Shown here in pieces: positions 7,761 to 16,580 of a stretch of 64,000 bases of DNA (position 1 is its first letter; each line of letters opens with the position of its first letter). Position numbers and translations under genes: made by a program. Source of the DNA: Nocardioides palaemonis (lineage in GTDB: Bacteria > Actinomycetota > Actinomycetes > Propionibacteriales > Nocardioidaceae); contig NZ_JAGVQR010000004.1 of NCBI RefSeq assembly GCF_018275325.1, forward strand, positions 1,116,001 through 1,180,000, read 5' to 3'. Under the pieces are notes generated by a model, which worked only from the letters and a program-made list of their open reading frames with translations, searched no databases and was not told the origin of the DNA.

Positions 7761-8390
7761 ATGGCAGGCGAGACCACGATCACCGTTGTCGGCAACCTGG
7801 TCGACGACCCGGAGCTGCGGTTCACCCCCTCGGGGGCCCCCGTGGCGAACTTCCGGATCGCCTCGACCCCGCGCACCTTCGACCGCCAGAGCAACGAGTG
7901 GAAGGACGGCGACACGCTGTTCCTCTCCTGCGCTGTCTGGCGCCAGGCCGCGGAGAACGTCGCCGAGTCCCTCCAGCGGGGCATGCGCGTGATCGTCCAG
8001 GGTCGCCTGAAGTCGCGTCAGTACGAGACCCGCGAGGGCGAGAAGCGCACCGTGTTCGAGATCGACGTCGAGGAGGTCGGCCCGTCGCTGCGTTCTGCCT
8101 CGGCCAAGGTCACCAAGACGCAGCGGTCCGGCGGCGGTGGCGGCTACTCGGGCGGCGGTGGCGGTGGCGGCTACTCCGGTGGCGGCCAGCAGCAGTCGGC
8201 CCCGGCCGACGACCCGTGGGCCAGCCCGGCCCCCTCGCAGGGTGGCCAGGGCGGCGGCGGCTGGGGCGGTCAGTCCCAGGGCGGCCAGTCCCAGGGTGGC
8301 CAGTCCTACGGCGGCGGCCAGTCGGCGCCGGCCAACGACCCGTGGGCCACGCCCGGGGTCAGCGGCGGCAACGACGAGCCCCCCTTCTGA
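7761..8390 (+). CDS. ssb: Single-stranded DNA-binding protein
   Basis: A 209-residue SSB: the N-terminal OB fold (about 1-115) begins AGETTITVVGNLVDDPELRFTPSG and includes TLFLSCAVWRQAAENV. A Gly/Gln-rich flexible linker contains two DPWA repeats, and the acidic tip DEPPF is the docking site for partner repair and replication proteins. SSB coats single strands during replication, repair and recombination. It lies between rpsF and rpsR as in mycobacteria; GAGGAG precedes the ATG. Confidence 0.97.
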   Translation: MAGETTITVVGNLVDDPELRFTPSGAPVANFRIASTPRTFDRQSNEWKDGDTLFLSCAVWRQAAENVAESLQRGMRVIVQGRLKSRQYETREGEKRTVFEIDVEEVGPSLRSASAKVTKTQRSGGGGGYSGGGGGGGYSGGGQQQSAPADDPWASPAPSQGGQGGGGWGGQSQGGQSQGGQSYGGGQSAPANDPWATPGVSGGNDEPPF

Positions 8391-8407
8391 TCCCTGATCC
8401 GGGATCA
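8388..8407 (+). promoter_or_regulatory. Hairpin at the ssb stop codon
   Basis: TGATCCC (8388-8394) and GGGATCA (8401-8407) are perfect arms around 6 nt; the first arm contains the ssb stop codon. Its place inside the operon suggests an RNA-processing or attenuation element that could uncouple ssb from rpsR. Confidence 0.4.
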
Positions 8408-8476
8408 CCAGAAATACACACTCCATTCCGTCCCTGATTGCCTTCAGGGCCGGGCTCACTGAAAGGGAGCACCACA

Positions 8477-8713
8477 ATGGCCAAGGCAATTCTGCGCAAG
8501 CCCAAGAAGAAGGTTTGCCAGTTCTGCAAGGAGAAGGCGACCGGTGTCGACTACAAGGACACCACGCTGCTCCGCAAGTTCATCTCCGACCGCGGCAAGA
8601 TCCGCGCCCGCCGCGTGACCGGCAACTGCGTCCAGCACCAGCGCGACGTGGCCATCGCCGTCAAGAACGCGCGCGAGCTCGCCCTGCTGCCCTACACGTC
8701 CACCGGTCGCTGA
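8477..8713 (+). CDS. rpsR: 30S ribosomal protein bS18, zinc-ribbon (C+) form
   Basis: A 78-residue protein starting MAKAILRKPKKKVCQFC, with a YKDTTLLRKFISDRGKI core and RRVTGNC. The three cysteines (CQFC plus GNC) and a nearby His mark the zinc-binding C+ form; many actinobacteria also encode a cysteine-free paralogue elsewhere that is induced under zinc limitation. bS18 pairs with bS6 on the 30S platform. The ATG at 8477 is chosen by homology and by GGGAG 7 nt upstream. Confidence 0.97.
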   Translation: MAKAILRKPKKKVCQFCKEKATGVDYKDTTLLRKFISDRGKIRARRVTGNCVQHQRDVAIAVKNARELALLPYTSTGR

Positions 8714-8727
8714 GAGGAGCACGGACG

Positions 8728-9174
8728 ATGAAGCTCATCCTGACCCAGGAAGTCGACGGGCTCGGCGCCCCCGGTGACGTGGTCGAGGTCAAGGACGGCT
8801 ACGGCCGCAACTACCTCGTTCCCCGTGGCCTCGGCATCAAGTGGAGCCGCGGCGGCGAGAAGACCGTCGAGTCGATCAAGACCGCGCGCTCGGCCCGTGC
8901 CGCTCGCGACGAGGGCCACGCCCAGGAGATCAAGACCACGCTCGAGGCCAACCCGGTCAACGTGAAGGTCCGCGCCGGCGCCGGTGGCCGCCTGTTCGGT
9001 GCCGTCACCACCGCGGAGATCGCCGACGCGATCGCCGAGGTCTCGGGCGAGAAGGTCGACCGCCGCACCATCGTGGTCGCCAACCCGATCAAGTCGCTCG
9101 GCGCCCACGAGGTGTCGGTCAAGCTGCACGACGAGGTCACGGCCACGGTCGCCCTCAACGTCGTCCCGGCCTGA
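8728..9174 (+). CDS. rplI: 50S ribosomal protein bL9
   Basis: A 148-residue protein with the N-terminal signature GDVVEVKDGYGRNYLVPRG, a long central helix rich in Ala and Arg, and a C-terminal domain with LFGAVTTAEIADAI. bL9 projects from the base of the L1 stalk and helps maintain reading frame. It starts 14 nt after the rpsR stop behind GAGGAG and is the last gene of the operon; a strong terminator follows. Confidence 0.97.
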   Translation: MKLILTQEVDGLGAPGDVVEVKDGYGRNYLVPRGLGIKWSRGGEKTVESIKTARSARAARDEGHAQEIKTTLEANPVNVKVRAGAGGRLFGAVTTAEIADAIAEVSGEKVDRRTIVVANPIKSLGAHEVSVKLHDEVTATVALNVVPA

Positions 9175-9205
9175 TCGCGCTGATCACGCACTGACGCACC
9201 ACACG

Positions 9206-9238
9206 ACGGCCCGTCACCCCACCGGGGTGGCGGGCCGT
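9206..9238 (+). terminator. Terminator after rplI
   Basis: ACGGCCCG (9206-9213) pairs with CGGGCCGT (9231-9238), with an inner ACCCC/GGGGT stem (9216-9220 / 9224-9228), then TTCGTCGT. It lies 31 nt past the rplI stop and closes the ribosomal operon. Confidence 0.85.
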
Positions 9239-9357
9239 TCGTCGTCCCCACCCTCCTCGACAGTCCGCTGCGATCGGCCGGTCGGCAGGCGTGCGGAACC
9301 GGTCGAACGCAGCGGACTACCCCGAGGGGGTGTGGACAGCGCGGGGGACACCCCTCG

Positions 9358-9783
9358 CTACTCGGTCGGGTCCTCGCACAGGACCGGCCGCTGACCGCCG
9401 CCGGAGTGGTACTCGTGGTCGGCGCCGTCGGCGCGCAGGGTGATCCGGGTCCCCTCGACGAGGGCCTGGGTGTACATCGTGCCGGGCTCGGCGCAGCCCC
9501 GGCTGCCGTCGCGCCAGGTGACCTGCTCGACGGCGACCACCTCGACCTCGGCGGCGTCGAGGCCGAGTCGCGCGGCGAGGTCGGCGACGGCCTGGCCGGT
9601 CGCGTCGCCCTCGCCGGGGCCGCCCTCGTCGGCGCCGCTCTCCCCGGGGCCGCTTTCGCTGGGGCTGGAGGAGCCGGTCGGGTCCACGGCTTCCTCCGGT
9701 GTCGGGTCGGGGGACCCGCCGCACCCGCCCAGCAGGGCGGCGCAGGTCGCGAGGGCGAGGACGTGACGTACCGAGATCGTCAT
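9358..9783 (-). CDS. Small lipoprotein of unknown function
   Basis: A 141-residue protein with a lipoprotein signal peptide (MTISVRHVLALATCAALLGGC; lipobox LLGGC, Cys 21). A Ser/Glu/Gly/Pro-rich spacer of about 40 residues is followed by a compact domain of about 75 residues containing TWRDGSRGCAEPG and ending RPVLCEDPTE, with two cysteines likely to form a disulfide. The domain pattern (TWxDGSLGCPxPG) is common in actinobacterial and cyanobacterial secreted proteins of unknown role. It is convergent with rplI and follows the secreted 396-residue protein gene on the same strand. Confidence 0.75.
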   Translation of the reverse strand: MTISVRHVLALATCAALLGGCGGSPDPTPEEAVDPTGSSSPSESGPGESGADEGGPGEGDATGQAVADLAARLGLDAAEVEVVAVEQVTWRDGSRGCAEPGTMYTQALVEGTRITLRADGADHEYHSGGGQRPVLCEDPTE

Positions 9784-9827
9784 GGCGGTACGACGCGGAG
9801 GCGCCGCTCGGCGTTCCGCGTCGGCCC

Positions 9828-11018
9828 TCACCCGGCCGTGCGCTGGTGGCCGGAGGGGAAGCGGTTCGGTCGCGCCACGACGGCATCCACCACGACCGGC
9901 CGTCGCGAGAGCGACTCGATGACGATCCGGCCGGTGCGCATGCCGGAGTAGCGGTCGATCACCACGTGCTGGACCAGCGGCGCGCGCGGGCCGGCGAGGT
10001 CGACGACGTGCCAGTCGCGTCGACCGACCCGCACCCGGACCTTGCCCAGGCGCTGCCCCGAGGCCGCGATCAGCCGCAGCTCGCCGACCGCGGTCCGGGG
10101 CAGCACCAGCCGGGCGCCCCGGCGGGTCGCCCGTAGCGCGTCGCCGTCGACGTACCCGTCGCCGCGGACCTTCGTCCAGCCGCGGGTGCGACGCAGGTCG
10201 GTCGGGACGAAGAACTCGACGGGGTCGGACCACTCGCTCACGTGGCCGCCGCTGTCGACGGTGCGGGCGGTGAACACGTGGCGACCCGGCCGTGGGTCCT
10301 CGAGGGCCCACCTCCCACCGGTGCAGGCGACCGGCCGCTCGCCGTCGAGGCACTCGAAGGTGCTGCCCCGCTCGTTGCTGTCGAGGCGGAGCGGCACGCT
10401 CGGGGTGGTGATGACCGGTTGGGTGGGCGTGATCTCGTCGTAGGCGCTGCGGGTGACGAAGACGAACGGGGCCTTGGTGTCCTGGCCCCAGGTCAGTGAG
10501 GCGGGTGTCGGGTCCTCGTCCGGGGTGTCCGCCACGGCCGGCGGGAGCAGCGGGTTGACGTCAGGGTTGCGCGGCCGGTCGCCGAGGTCGACGGCCCGGA
10601 CGCGGAAGCCGTACGAGCCCGCCGGGGCGTCGGCCTGGGCGGGCACCGTGACCGGGCTGGTGCAGGCCTCCCAGGCCGGGGTCGGCGCCGCGGGCGTCGC
10701 GAAGGCGCACTCGAAGCCGAAGGGTCCCGGGTCGCCGTCGGAGACCGCGGCGGTGAAGGCGAACGTCATCGTCGCGGTCGCGACCATCCCGGCAGCGTTC
10801 GGGGTGCTCGACGGCGTGAGCAGGGTGTCGGGCGGCGTCGAGTCGTCGCACCCGTTGCCGGTCGGGATGCCGGCCACGGTCTGCGGCGACTCGTCGAGGC
10901 AGCCCGGCTCAGCGGCGGCAGGCGCCGCGCCGGTGCCGATCACGGTGGCGACAAGGGTGGACGCGGCCAGGGCGAGCACCAGGGTGCTGGCCGAGCGGCG
11001 TGCCCGGGTCGTGGTCAT
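9828..11018 (-). CDS. Secreted Ig-like-domain protein of unknown function
   Basis: A 396-residue protein with a Sec signal peptide (MTTTRARRSASTLVLALAAS, cleavage near APAAA). The mature part shows repeated beta-sandwich features of actinobacterial cell-surface proteins: CDDSTPPDTLLTPSS, a block with FGFECAFA and WEACTSP, then FECLDGERPVACTGG with paired cysteines. These resemble repeats in which a clipped cysteine pair frames a short loop. The C-terminal 120 residues form another likely beta domain. No catalytic motif is seen. The adjacent lipoprotein gene on the same strand may be cotranscribed. Confidence 0.65.
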   Translation of the reverse strand: MTTTRARRSASTLVLALAASTLVATVIGTGAAPAAAEPGCLDESPQTVAGIPTGNGCDDSTPPDTLLTPSSTPNAAGMVATATMTFAFTAAVSDGDPGPFGFECAFATPAAPTPAWEACTSPVTVPAQADAPAGSYGFRVRAVDLGDRPRNPDVNPLLPPAVADTPDEDPTPASLTWGQDTKAPFVFVTRSAYDEITPTQPVITTPSVPLRLDSNERGSTFECLDGERPVACTGGRWALEDPRPGRHVFTARTVDSGGHVSEWSDPVEFFVPTDLRRTRGWTKVRGDGYVDGDALRATRRGARLVLPRTAVGELRLIAASGQRLGKVRVRVGRRDWHVVDLAGPRAPLVQHVVIDRYSGMRTGRIVIESLSRRPVVVDAVVARPNRFPSGHQRTAG

Positions 11019-11072
11019 CGAGAGCCCTCCTCCGGTGCGCCGAGCGGGGTGCCGGCGCTCCCTCCGACAGGC

Positions 11073-12407
11073 TCAACGCGCCAGCGTCGCCCCGGTTACG
11101 AGCCAGGCGTCGCCGCGCGCCCGCCACGACAGCAGTGCCCCGCGCGCACCCATGAACACGACGGTCATCGCGACCCAGACCATCACCAGGCCGTGCGGGA
11201 GGGTCGCTGCGAGAAGTGCGGCCGGTGCGTAGGCGCCCAGCACGACCAGCCCGGCCCAGGCCAGGAAGGTGCCGTCGCCGGCGCCGATGAGCACGCCGTC
11301 GAGCACGAACACCAGGCCGGCGAGCGGCTGCCCCACCGCGGCGACCAGCAGGACCGGGACCAGTGCGGCTCGGACCTCGGGGTCGCTGGTGAAGAGCGCC
11401 CCCACGAACGGCGAGGCGGCCGCGAGCGCGAGCCCCGCGACCAGGCCGCTGCCCCAGCCCCACTGCACCATCCGGCGGGTGAGCCGCCGGGTGGTGGCGG
11501 TGTCGCCCTCCCCGAGCGCGCGTCCCGTGAGGGCCTGGGCGGCGATCGCGATGGCGTCGAGGGCGAAGGCGAGGAAGGACCACAGCGTGATCGCGACCTG
11601 GTGGGTGGCGACGTTGACGTCGACGTCGTGCCCTCCCGCGCGGGTGACGGCGTAGGTCCCGACGAGCAGGCAGGCGCGCAGCGCGAGGGTGCGGACGACC
11701 AGCGCGACCGCGGCGTGGGCCGCGGCCAGGATGCCGGCGCGGTCGGGGGACAGCGGGGCGTCGTGCTCCCGCGCGGCCCGGACCACGACGGTGACCAGCC
11801 AGGCCGCGGACAGCACCTGGGCGACGACCGAGCCGATCGCGGACCCGGCGATGCCGAGGTCGAGGCCGTAGACCAGCACGAGGTTGAGCACGATGTTGAG
11901 CCCGTTGCCGGCGACGGCGACCACGAGCGGGGTGCGGGTGTCCTGCAGTCCCCGCAGCACCCCCGTGGTGGCGAGCATGACCAGCAACGGGGTGGTGCCG
12001 AGGAAGGCGATGGCGAGGTAGGTCTCGGCGTGGCCGGCGACCTCGTCCCCGGTGCCGAAGGCGCCCACGAGCGCCGGGGTCAGCGTGATGCCGAGGACGG
12101 TCGCGACCGTGCCGATCAGCACCGCGAGCCAGACGCCGTCGACGCCCTGGGCGAGCGCGGCCCGCAGGTCGCCGGCACCGAGGTGGCGCGCGACGCTGGC
12201 GGTCGTGCCGTAGGCGAGGAACACGCACAGGCCGACGACGGTCTGCAGCACGACCGCCGCCACGCCGAGCCCGGCCAGCTCGGGTGTGCCGAGGTGGCCC
12301 ACGATCGCCGCGTCGGAGAGCAGGAAGAGCGGTTCGGCGACCAGGGCGAGGAAGGCGGGCACCGCCAGGCGCAGGATCTCGCGGTCGACGGCCTTCACGT
12401 CCACCAC
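11073..12407 (-). CDS. MATE family efflux transporter (DinF-like)
   Basis: A 444-residue protein with about twelve transmembrane segments and MATE signatures: FLLSDAAIVGHLGTPELAGLGVA near the start, FLAYGTTASVARHLGAGD, and GVLRGLQDTRTPLVVAV before helix five. MATE proteins export cationic or aromatic compounds with Na+ or H+; the DinF branch is the usual actinobacterial one. The start is one of two adjacent GTG codons (12407 or 12404). The gene's 5' side faces the gene-free region upstream of dnaB, so its promoter probably lies among the DnaA boxes. Confidence 0.88.
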   Translation of the reverse strand: MVDVKAVDREILRLAVPAFLALVAEPLFLLSDAAIVGHLGTPELAGLGVAAVVLQTVVGLCVFLAYGTTASVARHLGAGDLRAALAQGVDGVWLAVLIGTVATVLGITLTPALVGAFGTGDEVAGHAETYLAIAFLGTTPLLVMLATTGVLRGLQDTRTPLVVAVAGNGLNIVLNLVLVYGLDLGIAGSAIGSVVAQVLSAAWLVTVVVRAAREHDAPLSPDRAGILAAAHAAVALVVRTLALRACLLVGTYAVTRAGGHDVDVNVATHQVAITLWSFLAFALDAIAIAAQALTGRALGEGDTATTRRLTRRMVQWGWGSGLVAGLALAAASPFVGALFTSDPEVRAALVPVLLVAAVGQPLAGLVFVLDGVLIGAGDGTFLAWAGLVVLGAYAPAALLAATLPHGLVMVWVAMTVVFMGARGALLSWRARGDAWLVTGATLAR

Positions 12408-12500
12408 CCTAGGAAGCGGCGGCGACAGCCGCGCGGGAGGCCACTACCGAACGGCACCCGGCCGCGTACATAGTCCTTTCGGACCACCTGTTGATGGCGG

Positions 12501-12757
12501 TGTGGATGAATGCCGGGTGGCCGCGGTCACGACCTCGTGTCGACAAAGCAACAGGCGTCTCCCAGATGTCGGACGGGTGAACGACGACATCGTGCAGAAA
12601 CTTTGCGTCCACAGTCCGGCGACGGCGTTTGCGCAGGTCAGAGCCCCGTCGAGGGAGATGTGCCGGGTCTTGTCCACAGGTCTGTCCACGCTGTGTACGC
12701 AGCGGGCGGCGTGTCGTCCACGGTCGTACCCAGCTTGTCCACACGCCCTGTGGATAA
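12501..12757. promoter_or_regulatory. Cluster of DnaA-box sequences upstream of dnaB
   Basis: The 542-bp gene-free region 12408-12949 holds two exact copies of the actinobacterial DnaA box TTGTCCACA (12670-12678, 12735-12743) and one TTATCCACA on the minus strand (12749-12757). Near matches are TGTGGATGA (12501-12509), GCGTCCACA (12605-12613), CTGTCCACG (12682-12690) and TCGTCCACG (12714-12722). The region has no AT-rich unwinding segment and no dnaA or dnaN beside it, so it looks like a DnaA-binding regulatory or titration site rather than oriC. I see no coding sequence in it. Confidence 0.75.
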
Positions 12758-12949
12758 CTCGGGCTCGCCGGCTTCACGGAACCCCTCGCCAGCGCGTACG
12801 GTCTCGCGCGGGCCACGTGGCGGACCGGCAACCTGACCAGGGTCGGTGACCCGGACGGGAGCCGGCCGCGACACGCGGGTCCGGTGTCCGGCGCCGGTGT
12901 CGGAGGTCTGGCCTAGCGTCGGACCAGCGGAGCAGGGAAGGGAGCAGCG

Positions 12950-14353
12950 GTGAGCATCGCCTTCGAGGGGGACACCGACGAGGCGTGGGGCGACGGCCCC
13001 GCGGCCTACGAGCCGGGCGAGTCCCCGCGCTCCCCGGGCGACCGCACCCCACCGCAGGACAACGCCGCCGAGCAGAGCGTGCTCGGGTCGATGCTGCTGT
13101 CCAAGGACGCCATCGCCGACGTCGTCGACGTGATCAAGGCCGTCGACTACTACCGCCCCGCGCACGAGGTGATCCACGACGCGATCATCGACCTCTACGG
13201 CCGCGGCGAGCCGGCCGACCCGATCACGGTGGCCGCCGAGCTGCAGAAGAAGGGCGAGCTGCAGCGCATCGGCGGCGCCCCCTACCTCCACACCCTCTCG
13301 GCCAACGTGCCGATCGCGGCCAACGCCGGCTACTACGCCGAGATCGTGCGCGACAAGGCGATCCTGCGCCGCCTGGTCGAGGCCGGCACCCGCATCGCCC
13401 AGCTCGGCTACGCCGGTGAGGGCCAGATCGACGACGTCGTCGACTCCGCGCAGGCCGAGGTCTACAAGGTCACCGACCGCCGCGCCGCGGTCGACTACGC
13501 CCCGCTGAGCGACATCATGAGCGGCGTCCTCGACGAGATCGAGGCGATCGGCAACCGGGAGGCCGGGCTCTACGGCGTGCCGACCGGATTCGCCGACCTC
13601 GACGACCTCACCAACGGCCTGCACTCAGGCCAGATGATCATCGTCGCGGCGCGACCCGCCATGGGCAAGTCGACCCTCGCCCTCGACTTCTGCCGCGCGG
13701 CGTCGATCCACAACAACCTCACCAGCGTCTTCTTCAGCCTCGAGATGACGCGCTCGGAGATCATGATGCGCCTGCTCTCCGCCGAGGCGAAGGTGCCGCT
13801 CAACCACATCCGCAACGGCACCATGCGCGACGACGACTGGGAGAAGCTCGCCCGCAAGATGGGCCAGGTCTCCGGGGCGCCGATGTTCATCGACGACAGC
13901 CCCAACATGACCATGATGGAGATCCGGGCCAAGGCGCGCCGGCTCAAGCAGCGCCACGACCTCAAGCTCATCGTCATCGACTACATGCAGCTGATGAGCT
14001 CGGGCAAGAAGGTCGAGTCCCGCCAGCTCGAGGTCTCGGAGTTCTCCCGCAACATCAAGCTCCTCGCCAAGGAGCTCGAGTGCCCGATCATCGCGCTGTC
14101 CCAGCTCAACCGTGGCCCCGAGCAGCGTGGCGACAAGCGCCCGATGATGAGCGACCTGCGTGAGTCGGGGTCGCTGGAGCAGGACGCCGACATGGTGATC
14201 CTGCTGCACCGCGACGACGTCTACGAGAAGGAGTCGACCCGCCCCGGCGAGGCCGACCTGCTGGTCGTCAAGCACCGCAACGGCCCCACCCGCGACCTCA
14301 CCGTCGCCTTCCAGGGCCACTACTCGCGCTTCGTCGACATGGCGGCCGGCTGA
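12950..14353 (+). CDS. dnaB: Replicative DNA helicase DnaB
   Basis: A 467-residue hexameric 5'-3' helicase that loads at the fork and interacts with primase. The N-terminal domain includes PPQDNAAEQSVLGSMLLSKDAI; the RecA-like domain has Walker A ARPAMGKST (K240), Walker B LIVIDYMQLM, and conserved LSQLNRGPEQR, DLRESGSLEQDAD and KHRNGPT. The GTG start follows GGAAGGGAGCAGCG. No intein is inserted at Walker A or in the H4 region, unlike several mycobacterial DnaBs. The promoter region contains DnaA boxes. Confidence 0.97.
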   Translation: MSIAFEGDTDEAWGDGPAAYEPGESPRSPGDRTPPQDNAAEQSVLGSMLLSKDAIADVVDVIKAVDYYRPAHEVIHDAIIDLYGRGEPADPITVAAELQKKGELQRIGGAPYLHTLSANVPIAANAGYYAEIVRDKAILRRLVEAGTRIAQLGYAGEGQIDDVVDSAQAEVYKVTDRRAAVDYAPLSDIMSGVLDEIEAIGNREAGLYGVPTGFADLDDLTNGLHSGQMIIVAARPAMGKSTLALDFCRAASIHNNLTSVFFSLEMTRSEIMMRLLSAEAKVPLNHIRNGTMRDDDWEKLARKMGQVSGAPMFIDDSPNMTMMEIRAKARRLKQRHDLKLIVIDYMQLMSSGKKVESRQLEVSEFSRNIKLLAKELECPIIALSQLNRGPEQRGDKRPMMSDLRESGSLEQDADMVILLHRDDVYEKESTRPGEADLLVVKHRNGPTRDLTVAFQGHYSRFVDMAAG

Positions 14354-14435
14354 GCGGAGGTCCTCGGGCGGTCCGACCCCCGACCGACGCGCCCGGGTCC
14401 CTCAGGTCGGGCCCCCGTCGGCCGATCGCACGTAC

Positions 14436-15311
14436 GTGCCCCTGTCCCCGCTGGTCGACCGTGCTGACCTGATGGCCGCGGCCGAGTCCGTCGAGCCGCT
14501 GCCCCAGACCGTCGCCCGGCTCGCCACGCTGGTCGCCGACCCGGAGTGCGACGTCCGCGAGATCGCCGACACCGTCTCCCTCGACGTGGCACTGACCGCC
14601 GACCTGCTGCGCCGGGCCAACTCGGCCGCGCTGGGCGGGCGGATCAAGGTGACGTCGGTCCGCTCGGCGGTCGTGCGGCTCGGGCCGAGCACGCTGCTGT
14701 CGCTGGCACTGGCCGCGCGCGTCGGCACAGGGATGGGGCAGGCGCTGCCGGCGTACGGCCTGCAGCCCGGCGCGCTGTGGCGGCGCTCGGTGGCGGCGTC
14801 CATCGCCGCGGAGGTGATCCGCTCCCGGGCCCGCACCCCGGTCCCGGCCGAGGTGGCCACCGCCGCCCTCCTCCACGACTTCGGCATGGTCGTGCTCGCC
14901 CAGCACTTCGGGAAGCAGATCCTCCAGATGCTGGAGCTGGCGTCGGAGACCGACGGCGTCGACCAGCTCGAGACCGAGCGCGTGGTGTTCGGCTGCACCC
15001 ACGCCGACATCGGGAGCACCGTGGCCCAGGCCTGGGGGCTCCCGCGCACGATCGTCGCCGGCATCCGCGACCACCACGAGGCCCACGACGAGCTGTCCGT
15101 CGTGAGCGCGGCCGTCGGCCTGGCGTGCGCGATGTCGTACGAGATCACCTCGCCGGAGGAGGTCGCGGAGCCACGCGGGGCGCACGCGGCGCCGCACGGT
15201 GACATCGCGCCGCTCATGAGGATCCTGGGCCTCGACGAGGACGACCTGCACACCGTCGTCGCGATGTCGCGCGAGCGGTTCGAGGCGGTCGCCGACCGGT
15301 ACGCCGGCTGA
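14436..15311 (+). CDS. HDOD domain protein
   Basis: A 291-residue protein almost wholly an HDOD domain (SVEPLPQTVARLATLVADPECDVREIADTVSLD, LLRRANSA, SVRSAVVRLGPSTLLSL, LLHDFGMVVLAQ, HADIGSTVAQAWGLP, IRDHHE). HDOD proteins are relatives of HD phosphohydrolases that mostly lack full catalytic metal ligands and act in signalling. Here an HD pair (LLHDFG) and DHHE remain, so residual metal binding is possible. There is no attached GGDEF, EAL or receiver domain. It starts with GTG 82 bp after dnaB and may share its transcript. Confidence 0.85.
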   Translation: MPLSPLVDRADLMAAAESVEPLPQTVARLATLVADPECDVREIADTVSLDVALTADLLRRANSAALGGRIKVTSVRSAVVRLGPSTLLSLALAARVGTGMGQALPAYGLQPGALWRRSVAASIAAEVIRSRARTPVPAEVATAALLHDFGMVVLAQHFGKQILQMLELASETDGVDQLETERVVFGCTHADIGSTVAQAWGLPRTIVAGIRDHHEAHDELSVVSAAVGLACAMSYEITSPEEVAEPRGAHAAPHGDIAPLMRILGLDEDDLHTVVAMSRERFEAVADRYAG

Positions 15312-15345
15312 GCCCGGGTCGCGATGCGGGTGGCCCGCCTGCCCA

Positions 15346-15440
15346 GGTAGTCCAGTGGCGAACGGTCGTCGGGACGCCCGCTGTCCGACGTCTTGCCACT
15401 GGACTACCCGGGGCCGGGAGCGTCTCGCCACTGGACTACC
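15346..15440. repeat. Palindromic intergenic repeat, family GGTAGTCCAGTGGCGA (copy A)
   Basis: GGTAGTCCAGTGGCGA at 15346-15361 is followed by two inverted copies: TTGCCACTGGACTACC (15393-15408, one mismatch) and TCGCCACTGGACTACC (15425-15440, exact). The same unit, including the following AAC(G/C)GTCGTCGG, recurs at 23836-23930. It lies between the HDOD gene and fgd and resembles a REP/BIME-type dispersed repeat. Confidence 0.85.
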
Positions 15441-15495
15441 CACGGGGACGGGGGAGTCCGAGGGCCGGCAGCCGCCGACACGACATGATCTCCCC

Positions 15496-16515
15496 ATGAC
15501 GCTCTCGATCGGCTACAAGGCCTCGGCCGAGCAGTTCGGACCCCGCGACCTCGTCGAGCTCGGCGTGCGGGCGGAGGAGGTGGGCCTCGACAGCGTGTGG
15601 GTGAGCGACCACCTCCAGCCGTGGCGGCACGAGGGTGGCCACGCCCCCAACGCGCTGGCCGCGCTCACCGCGATCGGCGAGCGGACCCAGCGGGTGGTGC
15701 TCGGCACGAGCGTGCTGACGCCGACCTTCCGCTACAACCCGGCCGTGCTGGCCCAGCAGTTCGCCACGCTCGCGCTGCTCAACCCGGGCCGGGTGGTGCT
15801 CGGGATCGGCAGCGGCGAGGCGCTCAACGAGATCTCGGTCGGGCTGCAGGAGTGGCCGGACTTCAAGGAGCGCTGGGCCCGGATGCGCGAGGCGGTGCGG
15901 CTGATGCGTGCACTCTGGGACGGCGAGCGGGTCACCTTCGACGGCGACTACTACCGCACCGTCGACGCCACGATCTACGACCGCCCCGAGGGCGGCGTGC
16001 CGATCTGGGTCGCCGCCGGCGGACCGCAGATGGCGAAGTACGCCGGGCGCGTCGGCGACGGCTTCATCTGCACCAGCGGCAAGGGGATGGACCTCTACAC
16101 CGACCGGCTCCTGCCGGCCGTCGAGGAGGGCCGCGCGGCCGCGGACGGCAGCCGGAGCGACTTCTCGCGGATGATCGAGATCAAGCTGTCCTACGCGTCG
16201 ACCGAGGAGGAGGCGCTGGAGAACTGCCGGTTCTGGGCGCCGCTGTCGCTGAGCGCCGAGGAGAAGCACCGGCTCGACGACCCCGTCGAGATGGCGGCGG
16301 CCGCCGACCGGCTGCCGATCGAGCAGGTCGCATCGCGCTGGATCGTCGCCACGACGCCCGAGCAGGTCCTCGACGCGATGCGGCCCTACGTCGAGGCCGG
16401 CTTCGACCACCTCGTCGTCCACGCCCCCGGGCACGACCAGGAGCGATTCCTCTCCTCCTTCGGCGCCGACGTGCTGCCGCTGCTGCGCGGGCTCGGCGCC
16501 GGTCCGCGCGGGTGA
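15496..16515 (+). CDS. fgd: F420-dependent glucose-6-phosphate dehydrogenase
   Basis: A 339-residue luciferase-like (LLM) barrel that oxidises glucose 6-phosphate to 6-phosphogluconolactone while reducing coenzyme F420. Characteristic segments match mycobacterial Fgd1: IGYKASAEQFGPRDLVEL, VSDHLQPWRHEGGHAPNALAAL, TPTFRYNPAVLAQ, GIGSGEALNE and VWVAAGGPQMAKYAGR. Length is close to Fgd1 (336). It supplies F420H2 to F420-dependent reductases, so the organism should make F420. ATG at 15496. Confidence 0.93.
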   Translation: MTLSIGYKASAEQFGPRDLVELGVRAEEVGLDSVWVSDHLQPWRHEGGHAPNALAALTAIGERTQRVVLGTSVLTPTFRYNPAVLAQQFATLALLNPGRVVLGIGSGEALNEISVGLQEWPDFKERWARMREAVRLMRALWDGERVTFDGDYYRTVDATIYDRPEGGVPIWVAAGGPQMAKYAGRVGDGFICTSGKGMDLYTDRLLPAVEEGRAAADGSRSDFSRMIEIKLSYASTEEEALENCRFWAPLSLSAEEKHRLDDPVEMAAAADRLPIEQVASRWIVATTPEQVLDAMRPYVEAGFDHLVVHAPGHDQERFLSSFGADVLPLLRGLGAGPRG

Positions 16516-16580
16516 GGCGCCCGTCGCCGTGACCTCCTAGCGTGGCGGCGCGACCGCGAGCCCGAGCAGAGGAGGACCCG

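Noticed and set aside
12501..12757. oriC
   Set aside because: DnaA boxes are present, but no AT-rich unwinding region, dnaA or dnaN is adjacent; a secondary DnaA-binding site is more likely.
12286..12849. Short open frames in the gap upstream of dnaB
   Set aside because: They lack ribosome sites and conserved sequence, and cover the DnaA boxes; no gene is supported.
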